From: Lunularia cruciata
Lineage: Eukaryota; Streptophyta; Marchantiopsida; Lunulariales; Lunulariaceae
Length of the DNA stretch: 64,000 bases
Direction: 5' to 3'
NCBI GenBank assembly: GCA_948567375.1
Contig: OX419759.1
Span: forward strand, 48,326,593 to 48,390,592
Of the stretch, positions 20,591 through 32,809 are shown piece after piece. The notes beneath the pieces are model-generated. The model did not search any database. It was not told where the DNA came from and saw only the letters and a program-made list of their open reading frames with translations. Every line of letters starts with the position of its first letter. Position 1 is the first letter of the stretch. The position numbers and the translations under genes were made by a program.

Positions 20591-20704
20591 AATCATGACT
20601 AATGTAGAACCATCCTTTATCTCTATATAAATAATACCTCTCAAGTACTTGTAATACCAACCTTAATATCACAATACCACACACATGCACAAATGGGTGT
20701 TATA
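20591..20704 (-). repeat. LTR-start fragment of family F (114 bp)
   Basis: Matches the first 114 bp of the minus-strand LTR (compare 18881-18994), including CACAAATGGGTGTTA at its high-coordinate end. It sits between two overlapping pol copies, marking a junction left by recombination between F elements. Confidence 0.75.
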
Positions 20705-21785
20705 CTTCTTTCTTCAATCTCTTATGAATGCTTTGGAAGGTATGGAGATCAAAGTGAATAAGTAAGGTGGAATACCGTATATCAATTGAAATGGAGAATA
20801 TCCGGTGGAAGTCTTCATGGTTATATTATACTCCCATAAAAATTGTATGAATCTTCTTATCCCAATGATATTTAGCCCCTTCCATTTTTTCATCTTTGGC
20901 CAACATCATGCACAAGTTCTAATTGGCTCTCTATGCCAAGCCATTAGAATTTGGCTTATTGGATGTAGTTACTCTATGTGTGATAGAGAAATGTTATACC
21001 ATGGCTATAGTAATGCTTCTTGTTAACTCTCCTCCTCTATCAGAAATTAACACCCAAACCTAGTGATAATGCATTCATAAAGAAATATCCCAACTTCATC
21101 TTCATTCTTGTCCCTCAATGGTCTAGTCTCAACTCACTTGGTAAGATAATCAGTAACTACAACAATGTACCTATTATTCCTTGGAGTTCTATTGAAGGGA
21201 CCTACAAGTCAATTCCCCACTTCTCAAAAGGTCCTAGAAATGGAATTGATCTAAGAGGTGGAGTGGAGGTAGGTTTTCTAGCAAAAGTTTGACAAACATG
21301 ACAAGTTTTGTAATACTCAAGACAATCCTTGAAAATCCCTCTCCAATGATAACTTGTATTTAGAATCTTGAAAGCAATCACTTTTCTTGCAAAGTATCCT
21401 CCACACACTAAACCTTCATGAAACTCCTTTATGAGTAAGATAGTCTCTTCCTTACCCTTTGAAGTAGACCATCTGCTATTTGGTGAAAAAGAATATCCTC
21501 TACCATTATGTAAGGTCTATATCTTGTTTCAAGGACCTTCCTCTCCCTAACATGCATCCCTTTTGGATAGTTACCTCTTGTAACAAAGTCCACAATCTCC
21601 ATTGGAACCTCTTGAGTGATTGAAATTGTCATGAGCTCCTCATTTGGGAAGGAATCATCCACTGGCTCATCTCCATCATGATCATAGGCTCTAGATAACA
21701 AATCAGCATTTGCATGTTTCTTTCCTGGCTTATTCTCAATAGTGTAGTCATACTCAGACAAGAGTATCATGCACCTTGCTAGCCT
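20705..21785 (-). pseudogene. Element F2: RNase H end and integrase
   Basis: Second copy of the region seen in F1: MILLSEYDYTIENKPGKKHA at 21770, RPYIMVEDILFHQ near 21500, then CGGYFARKVIAFKILNTSYH with CKTCHVCQTFARK, LGPFEKWGIDL near 21210 and the degraded core down to 20705. CKTCHVC keeps both cysteines of the H2C2 site, where F1 has CKTCHVY. It is cut in the C-terminal part of integrase by the LTR fragment. Confidence 0.8.
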
Positions 21786-23300
21786 CCTTCCATATTAGGC
21801 TTGTTGAAGATGTACTTCAAAGCCTTGTGATCCATGACAATGGTGGCTTTCCGTCCAATCAAGTAGTGTCTAAACTTCTTGAGACCAAAGATCACTGCCA
21901 ACCCTTCTCTCTCCATGATAGAGTAGTTCTTTTCTGTTGAAACCATCTACCTACTAGCATAAGCTATTGAATGATCATGCTCATCTTGGTCTAATTGACT
22001 AAGAGTGCATCCTATAGCTACATTAGAAGCATCGGTGTAGAGGATGAAAGGCTCACTCTAATCAGGTTTAGCAAGAATTGGAGCTACAACAAGGGATTGC
22101 TTGAGCTCTTCAAAAGCTTGGGCCCTCCTTGTCCTCCAAAATCACCATGTATTCTACACCATTCATGTAGATGGTCAATGCATAAGCCTTGTTGGAAAAT
22201 GAGAAGATGAACCTCCTATAGTACCCAACCATCCCCAAGAATTGGCATAACTTTATCAAGCTTGAAGGGAATGGAAGGTTTGAGATTTTTTTCACCTTCT
22301 TAGGATCAACTTCTATTCCATCCTTGGAGATGATGTGCCCCAAAAGTAGACCTTCTTCACAACCACACCACACACTTCACAACCACTTCTTCACAACCAA
22401 TGCACTTTTTTGGATTGAAGTGATGCATTTTCTTCATCCAAGTGTTGTAAGACCTTGATCATGTGCTCAAAGTGCTCCTCCTTGCTCCCATAAACACAAA
22501 AATCATCAATGAATTCTCTCACAAATTTCCCAATGAAAGGTTCAAACACCTTGTTCATGAACTATTGGAATGTGGCTAGAGCATTGCAAAGCCCAAAAGG
22601 CATGACCTTGAAAGCATAAGTTCCCCAAGGTGTGGTGAATGTGGTGAGTTTTTGATTCTCTAGTGAAATCTTGATTTGGTTATACCTATTTGAACCATCT
22701 TCAAGATTGTACCTCTCATGACTTGCAATCTCCTCCAAGATCTCATCGATGAATGGTAGAGGGTAATAGTCATTCTTAGTAACTACACCGAGCTTCTTGT
22801 CATCCACACATACCTAAAGTTTACCATTCTTTTTCTTCACAATCACAACTAGAGACACCCATTTTGAATTCTCCACCTCAAAGATAAATCCAGCCTCCTT
22901 GAGCTTATCAATCTCCTCCTTCACAACCAAAGATATTGGTGGACTAATGCAACATTAGTTTTGGCAGATTGGTCTTACATGTGACTCTACGTCAATCTTG
23001 TGCTCCTACAAGATGACTTCCTTTAGATCCTTGTAATCGAAAGCAAACACATGGATGAACTTGCGGAAAATCTCTTCAAATCTTACCTTCTCCTCCTTGG
23101 TAACATTTGGACCATACTTGAGGATAGATAACCTCTTCTCTATCTCCTCAAGGGTCAATGGTGATTTATTTGGGTCCTTCAAAACCTCTAGCTTAGGTGA
23201 AAAATCCATAGCACACAAGGGATACACATCTAAATCAGATTTAGATTCATCATCCTTTGTGGAAGTCTTCTCCTCCATGCTTGTATCCACACTTGAAGCT
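21786..23300 (-). pseudogene. Element F2: reverse transcriptase and RNase H start
   Basis: From 23290: an acidic leader, then RT with VCVDDKKLGVVTKNDYYPLP, FIDEILEEIASHERYN, DGSNRYNQIKISLENQ, TTFTTPWGTYAFKVMPFGLC near 22570-22800, and the catalytic FIDDFCVYGSK near 22500. The connection GMVGYYRRF lies near 22230. The style (PFIDE, TTFTTPWGTYA, DDFxVYG) is that of non-chromovirus plant gypsy elements of the Tat/Athila type, unlike D, E and H. Stops and one-base shifts break it. Confidence 0.8.
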
Positions 23301-23940
23301 CTTTCTTCTGAATCTGATTCTCAATAATCAAAAGATTGTGTATTTGAATATGAAGTGTTGGTGTTGTTAGTCATAGGAACTATGACTCTATAATTTGATT
23401 GCCCAATCCTCAAGTACTCTTTGTGCCATCTATCAGTTGTGCATGTTGCTCTCAACCATGGCCTCCCAAGAAGCAAATCACCACAAATGTTATAGATCTA
23501 GAGGGTATGATACCCCACTTCTTCATCAACCTTTTTGGCATGGCATTCATTATTGATCCTCCATCAACCAATGCATCCTTGATGTTGTGACCATTCATTC
23601 TCATATCAATCTTGGAGGCATATTCACAAGCCTCTCATGGTGTTGGTTTGGCATCCACCACCCCCATTAAAACTAGAGCTTTTTCCTTCTTCCTCCTCTT
23701 GCTTATTGTAGAACCCAAACCAACTCTAAGTTCCTTTCTCAAGGTAGGGTTCAAAGTGATCATTTGACCCATTGTGATGTTAGCCTTATGACTACCAACA
23801 TCTTTTATTCATTGTAGTTCCATTCTTGCTTTGAGATCAAGAAGTCCTCCATCCCCAACTTCTTCCTTGGAGTCTTTGTTGCTGATGGTGTTAAGGTACA
23901 AGTGCTCCTAGTAGATATAGGAGTATCCTTACTAGGAGTA
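23301..23940 (-). pseudogene. Element F2: protease region
   Basis: On the minus strand KDALVDGGSIMNAMPKRLM is read near 23530-23590. This is the aspartic protease site in the form used by Tat/Athila-type elements, with Gly-Gly in place of the common Ser-Gly/Leu-Gly. The surrounding sequence continues from gag without a recognisable start. Several stops are present. Confidence 0.6.
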
Positions 23941-23945
23941 AATCC

Positions 23946-25065
23946 TCAAGAAGAGTGTACATCCTCTACAAAATGAACTCTCTTCTTCTCTTGTGTCAAA
24001 AGCTTGAAATTAAGACCTTTGGAGTTTGAGCTCTCTCCCTTCTTATACTTGCTCTCAACCACATCTATGGATGCTATCCCCTTACCTTTGTTTCGATTAG
24101 GAGCCACTTGGGTTTTACTACCTCCCTCTTTCCCTCTATTGGCTCCTTCCTCCATGGTAAGTTGAATTTGGGCAATTCCTTTAGATGTGGCCTCTTCCTC
24201 CACAACCTAAATAATTTCTATCATTGAAATTGTTGATTGGTTGTTCTCCTCTATATGGATAGATTCCATAACTTCTAGGCCTTCTCCTTATATTCTGATC
24301 CACCTCTCTCTTCTCTCATTGTTGCACACATTGATCTTGAGATCTACAAGTTGTTTTGTGATGGTTGAATTGGATCTTTTGGTGGAGGTGCAAGAATTGG
24401 AGCAACAACTATCTGTGGTGCAACCCTTGCCACCAAAGTATCAGAAGTTCCCCCATACTTGTAGCCTTGAGGAAGATGCAAAACCTCCTTCACCACCAAA
24501 TCACTCTCATCCCCTCCCAAACTCTCCTCTATACAAATTGCAATTTCATAGCTTCAACCTTGGAAGAAGGTTTCTCATATCTCACCTTGCTTCTAATTTG
24601 TGGTTGCAACCGTCCCACAAAACTCTTGGTGAGCATGACTCTTATGCCAATCATAGTAGTCTCCATATCATCCCCACCCTTCCTCAACATTATGCAAAAT
24701 CAAGACTCTAACTTCTCTACTCTATCTACATAGACTCTCACTTTCTCTCCATCTCCTTGTTTGAGGAAGGTAACCTCACTTATCCATCTCTCATAACTCT
24801 CATATGGAAAAAAATTGTCAATTAATGTTGAAGTCAAACTCTCCCAAGACTCTTCTTGCCCATCTCTCCTCTCTCCCCTTTGGTACTTTGACTCATACCG
24901 TGTAAGTATTGCATCCTCAAATAAATTTGGTAAAAATGAGGCCCATTCATTCTTCCTCTTCTCAATGTTTCCTATGTAAGCTCTCTTGAAGTCTCTCACA
25001 AAGACCTCCACATCTTCTCTATCTTTGCCAAAGAAAACAAGAAGTTTCTCCATCTTAAACCTCAC
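23946..25065 (-). pseudogene. Element F2: gag
   Basis: From 25065: MRFKMEKLLVFFGKDREDVE, FVRDFKRAYIGN, WASFLPNLFEDAILTRYESK, SLTSTLIDNFFPYES and VYVDRVEKLES, a retrotransposon gag (capsid) domain. A middle section down to about 24240 is broken. From 24203 a Lys/Gly-rich stretch runs to 23946 (NRGKEGGSKTQ, NRNKGKGIASIDVVESKYKK). No zinc knuckle was found. The domain packages element RNA. Confidence 0.7.
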
Positions 25066-26604
25066 TATCTTTCTTTTCTCTCAATTTATTTTCTTTTCTC
25101 ACACTCTATAGTATGTACATGACTAACACTATTTGAGAGTAATCCACCCTAGAGAACATAAAAAGTTAAGATTGCTTTGAGATTTCTATAGCAATATCAA
25201 TCCTAAAGTGAGTGTTAATCAAACCCTCATGGATAGTTTATCCATAAGTTGAAAGATTGACTCCATCACTAATCTTGAAAACTAGTTGATGAAGGTGGTA
25301 GTATTTTTGTAGTTGTACTAAGACTCTCTCCAAAATCCTTCACCAATTTTTCCAAAAATCCTTTTACTCCACTACACTCATGTCCTTTTGGAAGTCCTTC
25401 CACTCCACAAACCTCACACAACTCCTTGGTCTTAGATCTTCTCCCCCCCCCCAATCTAGGTGAAGAAGGTCCAACATGCAAACCAAGTCAAGTAAACCAC
25501 TCCTTTCCCTCAATCTCTTGCTCTCAAAGGTCAATGGACATGAACTTGCCTTGTTTCCTTTCATTCTACATAAAAATCACTTAGACTCACTCTTTCCTTG
25601 AAGTGGTGTAAACTTTTGGATCCTCTAAACACCCTCTCCAAATTCTATTCTAAACTCTCTTTTCTTCAAATCCACCCCTACAATCACCTCAAACCCTTGG
25701 AGAACCTTGCATGCCTCAATTTCCGCTCTTGGTGACCCTCCATGTTCCCAATATGAGTCTAAACACTCAAACATGCTTTTTGTTGCTCTCACACTCATGC
25801 ATGAGATCTCAACTCTACAGAATTGAACTCCATCCCCCCAACAATATCAGTAAATTCTCTCAATTAGTATTTCAGAATCCCCTAAAATTCTTTAAAATTG
25901 ATAACAACCCCAAGGTTTCCTCCCTTGAAAAATTTCAGATCTTTTCATCAAGCCATTTGGCCTAAACATCTTTCTATTCAAGATAAATATTTCAGATTTG
26001 GTTTGAAAACAACTCCTCTCACTTTAATAACTCAAAAATTTTTGTGCAAGAATGATCTTTCTCTAATTCTTGGGCCAAAAGGTATAATATTAGACATTGA
26101 ATTTTCTTAGAAAGTTTAAAGAAAATCCACTGAAAAAATGAAGGAATGGTAGACTCTGTAAAATTGTCTAGAGAGCATGTAGTAGTAGAGCAATTTACCT
26201 AATCAACTTTTCAAAATTCTAGCTCATTGTGCATACTAGCTTTCACAATAATTTCAAGTGTGCTAATTGAAGAATAATCCAAGCTATTATATGTTGAAAT
26301 TTCAAGTCCAAATCTCAAACTTAAAATTTTACCCAAAATCACCATAATCCCCAAAATATGTAGTCCACCTCACACAATCTCTCTAAATCCTCTCAAGTGT
26401 ACAAGATGTACAAAATCACTCAAAGATATCACAATGAACTATAGGGTGTACAAATGGGTCCAAATTCTCTAACATAAGTTCAGCTCTCTCCTCTTCTAAT
26501 GTTCTCTCTAAGTGAGCTCTCATAGCCTCTTTTTGTCTTATATAGAATTATACGCTAAACATTATCTTACCTTTTATAGAGGTCTTGATAATGGAACCAA
26601 AAAT
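25066..26604 (-). other. Upstream region of element F2, no gene
   Basis: AT-rich sequence between gag and the LTR fragment. It contains a run of ten or so C at 25442-25452 and short open stretches without domain signal. The expected primer-binding site and the LTR end (TGTGACAACCC on this strand) were not found, so the 5' end of F2 is rearranged or belongs to another subfamily. Confidence 0.5.
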
Positions 26605-27287
26605 GTAAGCCGGTCTATCTCTCATTCAAGATGAACCTCTGATGGCTAGCACACCATGGACTTAGAAGGCAAAGAACCTCAACTCCATCATACTCCTCCA
26701 AGGCTAACACTCCAAGACTCAAAACATTGCTCACAAGAAAACTCAATGAGAGAGAGATAGTTGCAACATGAAAAGGATGATGAGTACCTCCTCACCCCTA
26801 GTTTATATACTTGCAAAATAATTATGCACCAAAGTTACTAATTATTGGAGTAACTCAAGTTACTAAGCTAAAAGTCAAATACAGTCAAAAAGCTAAAGGA
26901 ATATTTGTGCCCATGGGAATATTCTCCTAAACATGTGGTCTTATCTTGACCCAACCACTAAGTCAAAGATTTCTTCACATAGGCTATCCTTGGACTATAG
27001 AAGAATCTAAAAAAAAGACTTATGGGTCCAAGAATTTTCAACTTTTTCCTCAAAGCCAAACATTTAGGAATAATACCAAGTCCACACACTAGAATCCAAA
27101 ATAGTGGTACTCATCTTTTCCACTTCCTCTAAAGTAAGGTCTCTTCTATCTGAGCTATGACTAACTTTAGCTAATCATGACTAATATAGAAGCATCCTTT
27201 ATCTTTATATAAATAATATCTCTCAAGTACTTATTATACCAAACTAACTTTCACAATAACACATATATGCACAAATTGGTGTTATAA
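26605..27287 (-). repeat. LTR fragment of family F
   Basis: Matches 18385-18994 over its length, including AAGATGAACCTCTGATGGCTA near its low end and the LTR start (GTGTTATA, reading TATAACACC on the minus strand) at 27287. Homology stops abruptly at about 26605, so it is the first third of an LTR. Confidence 0.75.
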
Positions 27288-27389
27288 ATCAAACTTCTTC
27301 TAGCCAAAATTTGATATAAATCCTCTCCAAAATCTGACATAAATTTGACATAAAATCTAATTTACTTCGGATTTATATCAATTTTTATG
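27288..27389 (-). repeat. Possible leader fragment of the A family
   Basis: Repeated AAATCTGACATAAATTTGACATAAAATCTAA-type sequence resembles a decayed reverse complement of the TACGTCAGATTT repeats of the A leader. The match is short and AT-rich. Confidence 0.3.
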
Positions 27390-27790
27390 ACCTATCTTCA
27401 CTACAAATGTCTTCTTGCCAAGATAATACTTCCAATTTTTGGTTGTAAGGACAATAGCCAACTCTTTTTGTTCAATGGTGTAATAGTTGTGCTATATTGG
27501 GAATAACTTTCAACAAGAATATGCAATTGGGTACCATTTGTCATTTCATTCTTATTCTAGGACTAATCTTATCACAATGCTTTATGCATCTATAGCCAGC
27601 TTGATTGGACATTTTAAGTCAAACCATTTCAAGATTAGTGCATGTAATAATGCATCTTTCAATTCTTGAAAAGCCAATTCTTGTGCTATTCCCCACATCC
27701 ACTTCTTCCCCTAGCCAAGTATTGTCATTAGGAGTTGTGTGACCTTGGAGAAGTCCTTGATAAATCAACAATAAACCCCAATAAGATGAT
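27390..27790 (-). pseudogene. Chromovirus RNase H fragment (H-like)
   Basis: The reverse complement matches 5440-5980 of element H: the KDFSKVT segment, the WGIAQELAFQELKDALLHA segment, AIDA, and the segment before ETxHKPL. It has only one copy of the part that is tandemly duplicated in H, which shows that the duplication arose in H. Confidence 0.75.
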
Positions 27791-28869
27791 AGAACTAGGA
27801 TCCAAGAGATTGCACCATTGCTAAATTAGATTATCTATCTAAGCAAGTGATATGGATTAAAAGTTATTAGCTCTCTATTGCTCTAAAGCATAATGAAAGT
27901 CAAATTCAAACTCAAAGTGATGATATCTTACACCTTAATTTTATATTAAGGTATGTAATTTTTATTGATCCATATTATATGGGCTAAGAATCACAAATCA
28001 CAATAAAACATAATTAGACCTAGTTGAACTCTATAGACAAATTACCACTAGATAAATAGATCCTTTCTTCACTCATGTTCTATTTCAATTTTGCTTGACT
28101 AAAGTAAAGAAGTAAATGTTCTTCTTCTAGTCAATCTTATTTGAATCATTACTAGCTCTCATACTTCTTTTGTTTATCACTTGGTTACTATATACCTCCA
28201 TAAAGCTAGCAAAAAGGTCTATTTATTCTTAATGTATGAGTACTTTCAAAGTAAAATCTTCTTTACTAACATTCTTTAAGGTGTATGCACATATAGATTT
28301 TTTTGATTTCTCATGAAGTAAGTTCTTTATTTGATTGGTAAGTATTTATGCTATTTTGGAGAAAAAAGAAATAAAATTGAAAAAGTGAGTAAAGTTCAGT
28401 TATTTGAGTGAAAGTAGCTTACTTTGACATATTATAACAAGAAATAATTTCTTTTCTTGAGTTTAGTTGAATATTGACTACATGTTTTTGCTCTGGAATT
28501 GAGAATTGAGTGATTTTGAGATCATCCTTGAAAGAGAGAAAAGATAGAGCCACATGAGATCTTAGAGAGCATTCCTTTGCTTGGACAAAGGAGAACTAAG
28601 GAAATGTTCTTGGTCTAGATGTAGATCAACTAGTGAGTATGGCACTAGATACAAAATGTGAAATGATTCACCTCCACAGACATGAGGGTGAGTAATGGAA
28701 TCATCATATCCTTCAATGAAAAATGGTCTCCTAACAATAGATAGAAGGTGGGTCCAAAGAGAGATTGTAGAGTCAATGATGAAATTATTTTGATCCAAGC
28801 AAACAACTTACCTCAAAAACAATCAATCAATTTTCTTTGAATACATATGGCAAGTAGAGCCCATGGCAA
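27791..28869. other. AT-rich spacer without recognised gene
   Basis: No domain, repeat pair or RNA gene recognised. Short open stretches (for example 28562-28798 on the minus strand) show no family signal. Probably decayed transposon DNA. Confidence 0.5.
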
Positions 28870-29709
28870 TTTTGATGTCAGATTTACATTGTATTTATGT
28901 TGGATTTTGCATTTAGCTAACCACTAAATCCTCTACTAAATCTACACTTGAGCCAAATTGAAAGGATGGGGATCTTTAAATCTCTATTTGTGAGAATGGG
29001 TTCCCACTCCACCTTCAATTTTGCACTTCAAGCTCAATTTGTACCAAATTTGTCATACTTTCACTTCTTGAGCTCAAAATGAACACTACCACTTGAAATT
29101 GACTCAATTCTCAAGGAAATTTGGCCAACACTTCCACACACAATCACTCTTAAGGAAATCCAAATCTTGATCCAAGTACTAACAATTGACCAAGCTTTGA
29201 GATACCACCAATCCACTCAATTCTTACAACCAATTTCCCCATAACTCTTACTTCTTTGATGTAATCAGTTTGTTCTCAATTCAAATCACACTCAATCAGA
29301 TCAATACTTGATTTGTCACTCACCAATTTACCAACAACTAGGCACTAATTATAGTCAATTCACACCCACTCTGACTAAGAGACTCCAAATGATGCTCGCC
29401 GGCTTTCTATCCACCATAGCCAAGAACTCAAAGGCTCAACATCAAAGAAGTGAGCTCTCTAGGGCTGCACTTCTAAGATATACCTCTGATTTTGACTTAG
29501 ATCTCCAACCCTAATGGCCTAGTTGATAATACACCGGATGGTGTGTTATGTGCAAGTGGCGGTGAGTCTCACCATGTATTTAATACTCCAAACACAAAAT
29601 TTGACCATCAACAAGTAGTCTATGAGTAACTACCAAAATACCTCTAATTACCAACACTATTACTCCATTGTCTAAGCAATCTAGGTGCCATGCTACAAAT
29701 GGCATGACA
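28870..29709 (-). mobile_element. Old A-family fragment: 5' LTR and start of leader
   Basis: LTR 29709-29261 reads TGTCATGCCATTTGTAG on the minus strand and ends at GTAATCAG, 449 bp like the LTRs of A. The leader continues to about 28870, where homology ends. CG and C-G pairs are widely replaced by TG/CA, giving a much more AT-rich sequence than in A or B. It abuts the truncated chromovirus E. Confidence 0.8.
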
Positions 29710-29761
29710 TATGAACCATCAACAAAAACTTGCCAATCTATTAAATGCCCATGCTTTTGTG

Positions 29762-32331
29762 GCATACCTCAAAGTAGACCAATCAAGAATGATCTTGATT
29801 TTCTTCTCTTTCATCTTGATCCTCTTTGATGAGATCTTATGACCCACCTAAGAAGGTAACTTCCTTTTGCCAAAAGGTACACTTTAATTGCTTATTGTAA
29901 AACTTCCATTGATATAATCATCTTAGGACTTCTTGCACATGATTTGCATGTTTTGTCTCCATCTTGCTATAAATTAAAATATCATCAAAGAACACCATCA
30001 TATACCATTCTAAAAGCCCATCCAACACCCAATCCATCTGATCCACGTTGAGGCATTAATGAGCCCAAAAGGGTTCATTAATGCTTCTCTATTCAGAATG
30101 CTCATACCTTGTATGAAAGGTAGTCTTTGCATATCCTCTCTATCAATGGGAATCAACCAATAGTCACTTCAAAGATCTAACTTGGAGGAGTATCATGCTC
30201 CACTCAATTGATCTAGCAAGTCATCAATATGAATCAAGAGATGTACATTCTTCACTATTTGTTTGTTGAGACCACGGTAATCAATATAGAAACAAAGTTT
30301 TCCATCTTTCTTTGGAACAAATAGTACTGGTGCTTCCTAAGGAGATGTACTATATCATATGAAATCCTTCTCCAACAACTCCAACAACTCCATCAATGTT
30401 ATTCAAAGCTCATTCAATTCCTTTGGTGAGAGCCAATAGATTGTCTACTCATTGGAGTACTTCTTAGCAATAACTCAATCTTGAAGTGCATATCATTTAT
30501 TAGAAGGTACTCCCTTTGGTAGATCATCTAGAAACATATCTACAAACTCTTGAACTATCTGATCAACCATTGCTTGATGAGACTTTTGGCACTTCTTAGA
30601 TTCTCCATGCACGATTGGCTTGATCCACACAACAAAAATAGGTTTATCTTCCTCCAAAGCTTGTTCTATGGTTGCTTTATTGATAAAATTCTCATCTTAG
30701 GATTGACTATTCTTAGTTATCTTACTCAAAAGTGCAAAACAATCTAATTGGTAATTTTGACCTTGGTGTTGTACTTGAATTTGTCATCAAGTCTAATCAA
30801 ATTGAACCTTATGATGTTCAAGTCTAGAATGATATTAAGTGTAGAGGTGCCACTATAAACCTCATACACTCCAAATACTTCTTCTCAATCTTGAATATAA
30901 TAAGATATGAGGTACTGAATGCAAAACCCTTTATACCATCTTCCATCATCAATCTACTTCTAATTATTAGCTTGATAGGAATACTTAATTCTTTTGCTAA
31001 TTGCATGGATATTCAATTCTTGAACTTTTAGAATCCACCAAAAACTTACAACCACAATTAGATATCATGCCTTGCAAGTGAAACAAACTTGCATAGATCA
31101 AGCCTTCAATCCCATTGGATCTAATCAAGTTATCAATAGGCAGCTTGAAATCTCCTACTGAGTTATCTTGTTTACTTGATCATTTTTCACTACAAACTCC
31201 ATTTGGGCAATTTGTTAAGGTTGTCCATTCTTGAGTGGAAATTCAACAATGCAATGTCCAACTTGGTAGCAATAAAAGAAACCACCATTTTGTCACAATC
31301 TTTCTCTATTTGCATTGCCAAGTGGCCTCCATTGGATGGCTCCAATCTCCATTGGTGCTGACTCCTTCACACATATGTAGTGTATTGGTAGGTTTTGTGA
31401 AGGTCAAGATCAAGACCAAGTTGTTGCAACCAAGGAATCAAAGTGCTCAATCAATTGCATGACTTCTTTCAAGTGTTTTGGCTGTTGTATAGTCACTTGT
31501 AATTTGGTTTGTGACTTCAAGCTCCTCACAAATCAATCCAAAGCTTCATCTTCTTGTAGATTTGGAATTTGCATAATGGTATTCTTGAATTGTGTGATGT
31601 AGCTTCTTATAGAGCCAATCTACTTCAACTTTGCCAACCTATCTTGTACGGCTCATGTGGCATTTATAGCTTAGAATCTACTCATTATTGCACTCTTGAA
31701 TTCTCCTCATGTCAAGATTAGTGCAAAAATTTGCTATTTGGCTTGATCCACTTAGAACCACCACCACCATAGCTTTGCCACTCCATCCAATTGGCTTAAG
31801 CTAAGAGAATCTATTTATGTTCATCTTGAAAATTTGTAGCTTCAAAATAACATTTGTATTCAAACACAAAATTCTCCACTATGATTAAGAGATTATTGCC
31901 TTCAATTACCTTTGGGATTTGGAAATTGGATTCACTATTCTCTTTCTCAAAATAGTGCTCTCTTTACATGTTCTTGTCGTTGAGGATCTTATTCTTCCAA
32001 CAATCAAGTAAGGTGCTCAATTTGTTACTACATGGCAATGATAACCTTGGGCATTATTGCTATGACTATTACTCTATCAAACTACCTATATTTTATCTTT
32101 GTTAAAAATTAGATGCAACATGTCCATCATTCTCTATAAGTTATAGTCAAAAGTACCAAGGGCTCATCAAATAAGGTGATTTCATTCAAAAAATTGTACC
32201 CAAAGCATGAGATGATGAACTACGCAAAATGATTTTTGGGTAGAACATGGATAAAAACATTCCAATGCTTTGGCAGAAATGGATTTGGTGGTCCATAAAT
32301 TCCATCCATTGCATTCATGCTTTGATACTAA
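29762..32331 (-). pseudogene. Chromovirus E: gag, protease, RT (truncated)
   Basis: Minus-strand relative of element D, read downwards. A primer-binding site resembling the initiator-tRNA complement (TTAGTATCAAAGC) at about 32319-32331, next to the LTR; gag between about 32250 and 31200, with a zinc knuckle that has lost its last Cys (FYCYQVGHCIVEF); the protease end near 30820-31000 (QLAKELSIPIKLI, KKYLECMRFIVAPL); then RT with its catalytic motif near 29950-30010. It stops at the RT connection (29762). It has one copy of the 60-bp unit that is repeated four times in D. Confidence 0.75.
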
Positions 32332-32793
32332 TGTAAAAGATCAAGGAGAGATATAAGAGAATGGAAGATCAAGATGAAAGACCACATTGAGAATCTTGAA
32401 TGAAGGAAACTTTGAATGCCTAGCATGAGCTTGGGCTTTGGTATTTATAAGGAAGGTACAAGGATCTTGAGAAGCTTCTCAAGAAGCTTCATCCTAAAAG
32501 TTGTCTTCTTGGTATGCAAGCTAAGCTAATTGGAAACTTCCCAAGAAGCTTCCTTTTAGAAGCTACTTATTAAAAACTTCCTTCTAAAAGCTATCTACTT
32601 GGTGTACAAGCTAAGCTAGCCAAGAAGCTTCTTCCTAGAAGTTACCACTAAGCATGCACATTACTTAATACTTTGTAGGTACCAAGTAGCTTCCTAGATG
32701 CTTCTAGAATATTTTTATAACTCTTGGCTAATTTGGCCTATTTGCTAATTCCTTAGTCTTGACTAACTTATCTATAAACTCCATATTGTTACA
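32332..32793 (-). repeat. 5' LTR of chromovirus E (462 bp)
   Basis: Starts TGTAACAATATGG at 32793 and ends GATCTTTTACA at 32332. Same length and layout as the 5' LTR of D (36489-36950), including the AAGCTT-rich inner repeats. Confidence 0.85.
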
Positions 32794-32809
32794 TAACTAG
32801 TATCCAATC

